A stretch of 5,546 nt of DNA from UBA7445 sp042096455. GTDB taxonomy: Bacteria > Verrucomicrobiota > Verrucomicrobiia > Opitutales > Coraliomargaritaceae. The notes below the pieces were generated by a model. It had not been told where the DNA came from, made no database searches, and worked only from the letters and a program-made list of their open reading frames with translations. The position numbers and the translations under genes are program-made. The stretch spans positions 1 to 5,546 of the forward strand of contig JBELLU010000076.1 of the NCBI GenBank assembly GCA_042096455.1, written 5' to 3'. Shown piece after piece: positions 5,441 to 5,546 of this stretch. The first letter of the stretch is position 1; each line of letters begins with the position of its first letter.

Positions 5441-5546
5441 TCCCCCGCCTTCCCGTATTTACTTCGAGCCTCGGCCGCCAGCATTGCTTCCGCCTCCAGA
5501 TCGTCCGCAAATTCCGACAAACGCCGCGAATCCACTCCCGCCGCCA
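5437..5546 (-). CDS. Antitoxin of the VapC pair, C-terminal 35 residues only
   Basis: An open frame enters from the right edge and ends at TGA (5439-5437), sharing ATGA with the toxin start. The visible tail is charged and likely helical (for example DSRRLSEFADDLEAEAMLAAE), followed by a basic RSKYGKAGE end. Antitoxins of this kind have an N-terminal DNA-binding domain and a C-terminal segment that wraps the toxin active site. Only the latter part is visible, so the DNA-binding class (ribbon-helix-helix, AbrB, Phd) is unknown. Identity rests on the coupling to vapC. The start and the operon promoter lie outside the window. Confidence 0.75.
   Translation of the reverse strand, partial: AAGVDSRRLSEFADDLEAEAMLAAEARSKYGKAGE

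Noticed and set aside
1..5546. CRISPR arrays, tRNA/rRNA genes, insertion sequences, attachment sites, phage genes
   Set aside because: I saw no regularly spaced repeats, no tRNA-like cloverleaf with a T-loop, no transposase and no terminal inverted repeats on either strand.

Overview
The window looks like a piece of chromosome from a Gram-negative bacterium of the Verrucomicrobiota, probably near the Opitutales/Puniceicoccales. This placement is an inference. It rests on two exported proteins with SHD1-like N-terminal domains (common in Verrucomicrobiota, Lentisphaerota and Planctomycetota), a cystathionine gamma-synthase-like enzyme with the long N-terminal extension known from fungi, and mostly weak Shine-Dalgarno sequences. 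There are no rRNA or tRNA genes, no insertion sequence and no CRISPR array. Coding density is high.

Layout from left to right: (1) 1-504, minus: the N-terminal two thirds of an ABC transporter ATPase, cut by the left edge, with a good promoter upstream (about 529-557) and a 12-bp palindrome over its GTG start. (2) 505-654: AT-rich promoter region, then a hairpin that probably ends the next gene. (3) 655-2148, minus: a PLP-dependent Cys/Met-metabolism enzyme of the fungal STR2/MET-7 type. (4) 2149-2232: short divergent intergenic region. (5) 2233-2964, plus: a Tat-exported LysM + amidase_2 cell-wall hydrolase, the only plus-strand gene. (6) 2978-3757 and 3859-4350, minus: two paralogous exported proteins sharing an SHD1-like domain, separated by a very AT-rich spacer with a direct repeat. 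(7) 4421-4933, minus: a double-ACT protein of the GcvR type. (8) 4991-5440 and 5437-5546, minus: a PIN-domain VapC toxin with the tail of its antitoxin overlapping it by ATGA; the antitoxin is cut by the right edge.

The genes do not form one pathway. The only tight translational unit is the toxin-antitoxin pair. The amidase and the SHD1 proteins are all predicted to act outside the cytoplasm, but they are transcribed towards each other and need not cooperate. The enzyme and the ACT protein both touch amino-acid metabolism (sulfur amino acids, possibly glycine), but they are 2.3 kb apart with an opposite-strand gene between them, so no joint operon is implied. I see no convincing undescribed multi-gene system. 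The most notable items are the fungal-type cystathionine gamma-synthase architecture in a bacterium and the tandem SHD1 paralogs with diverged C-termini.
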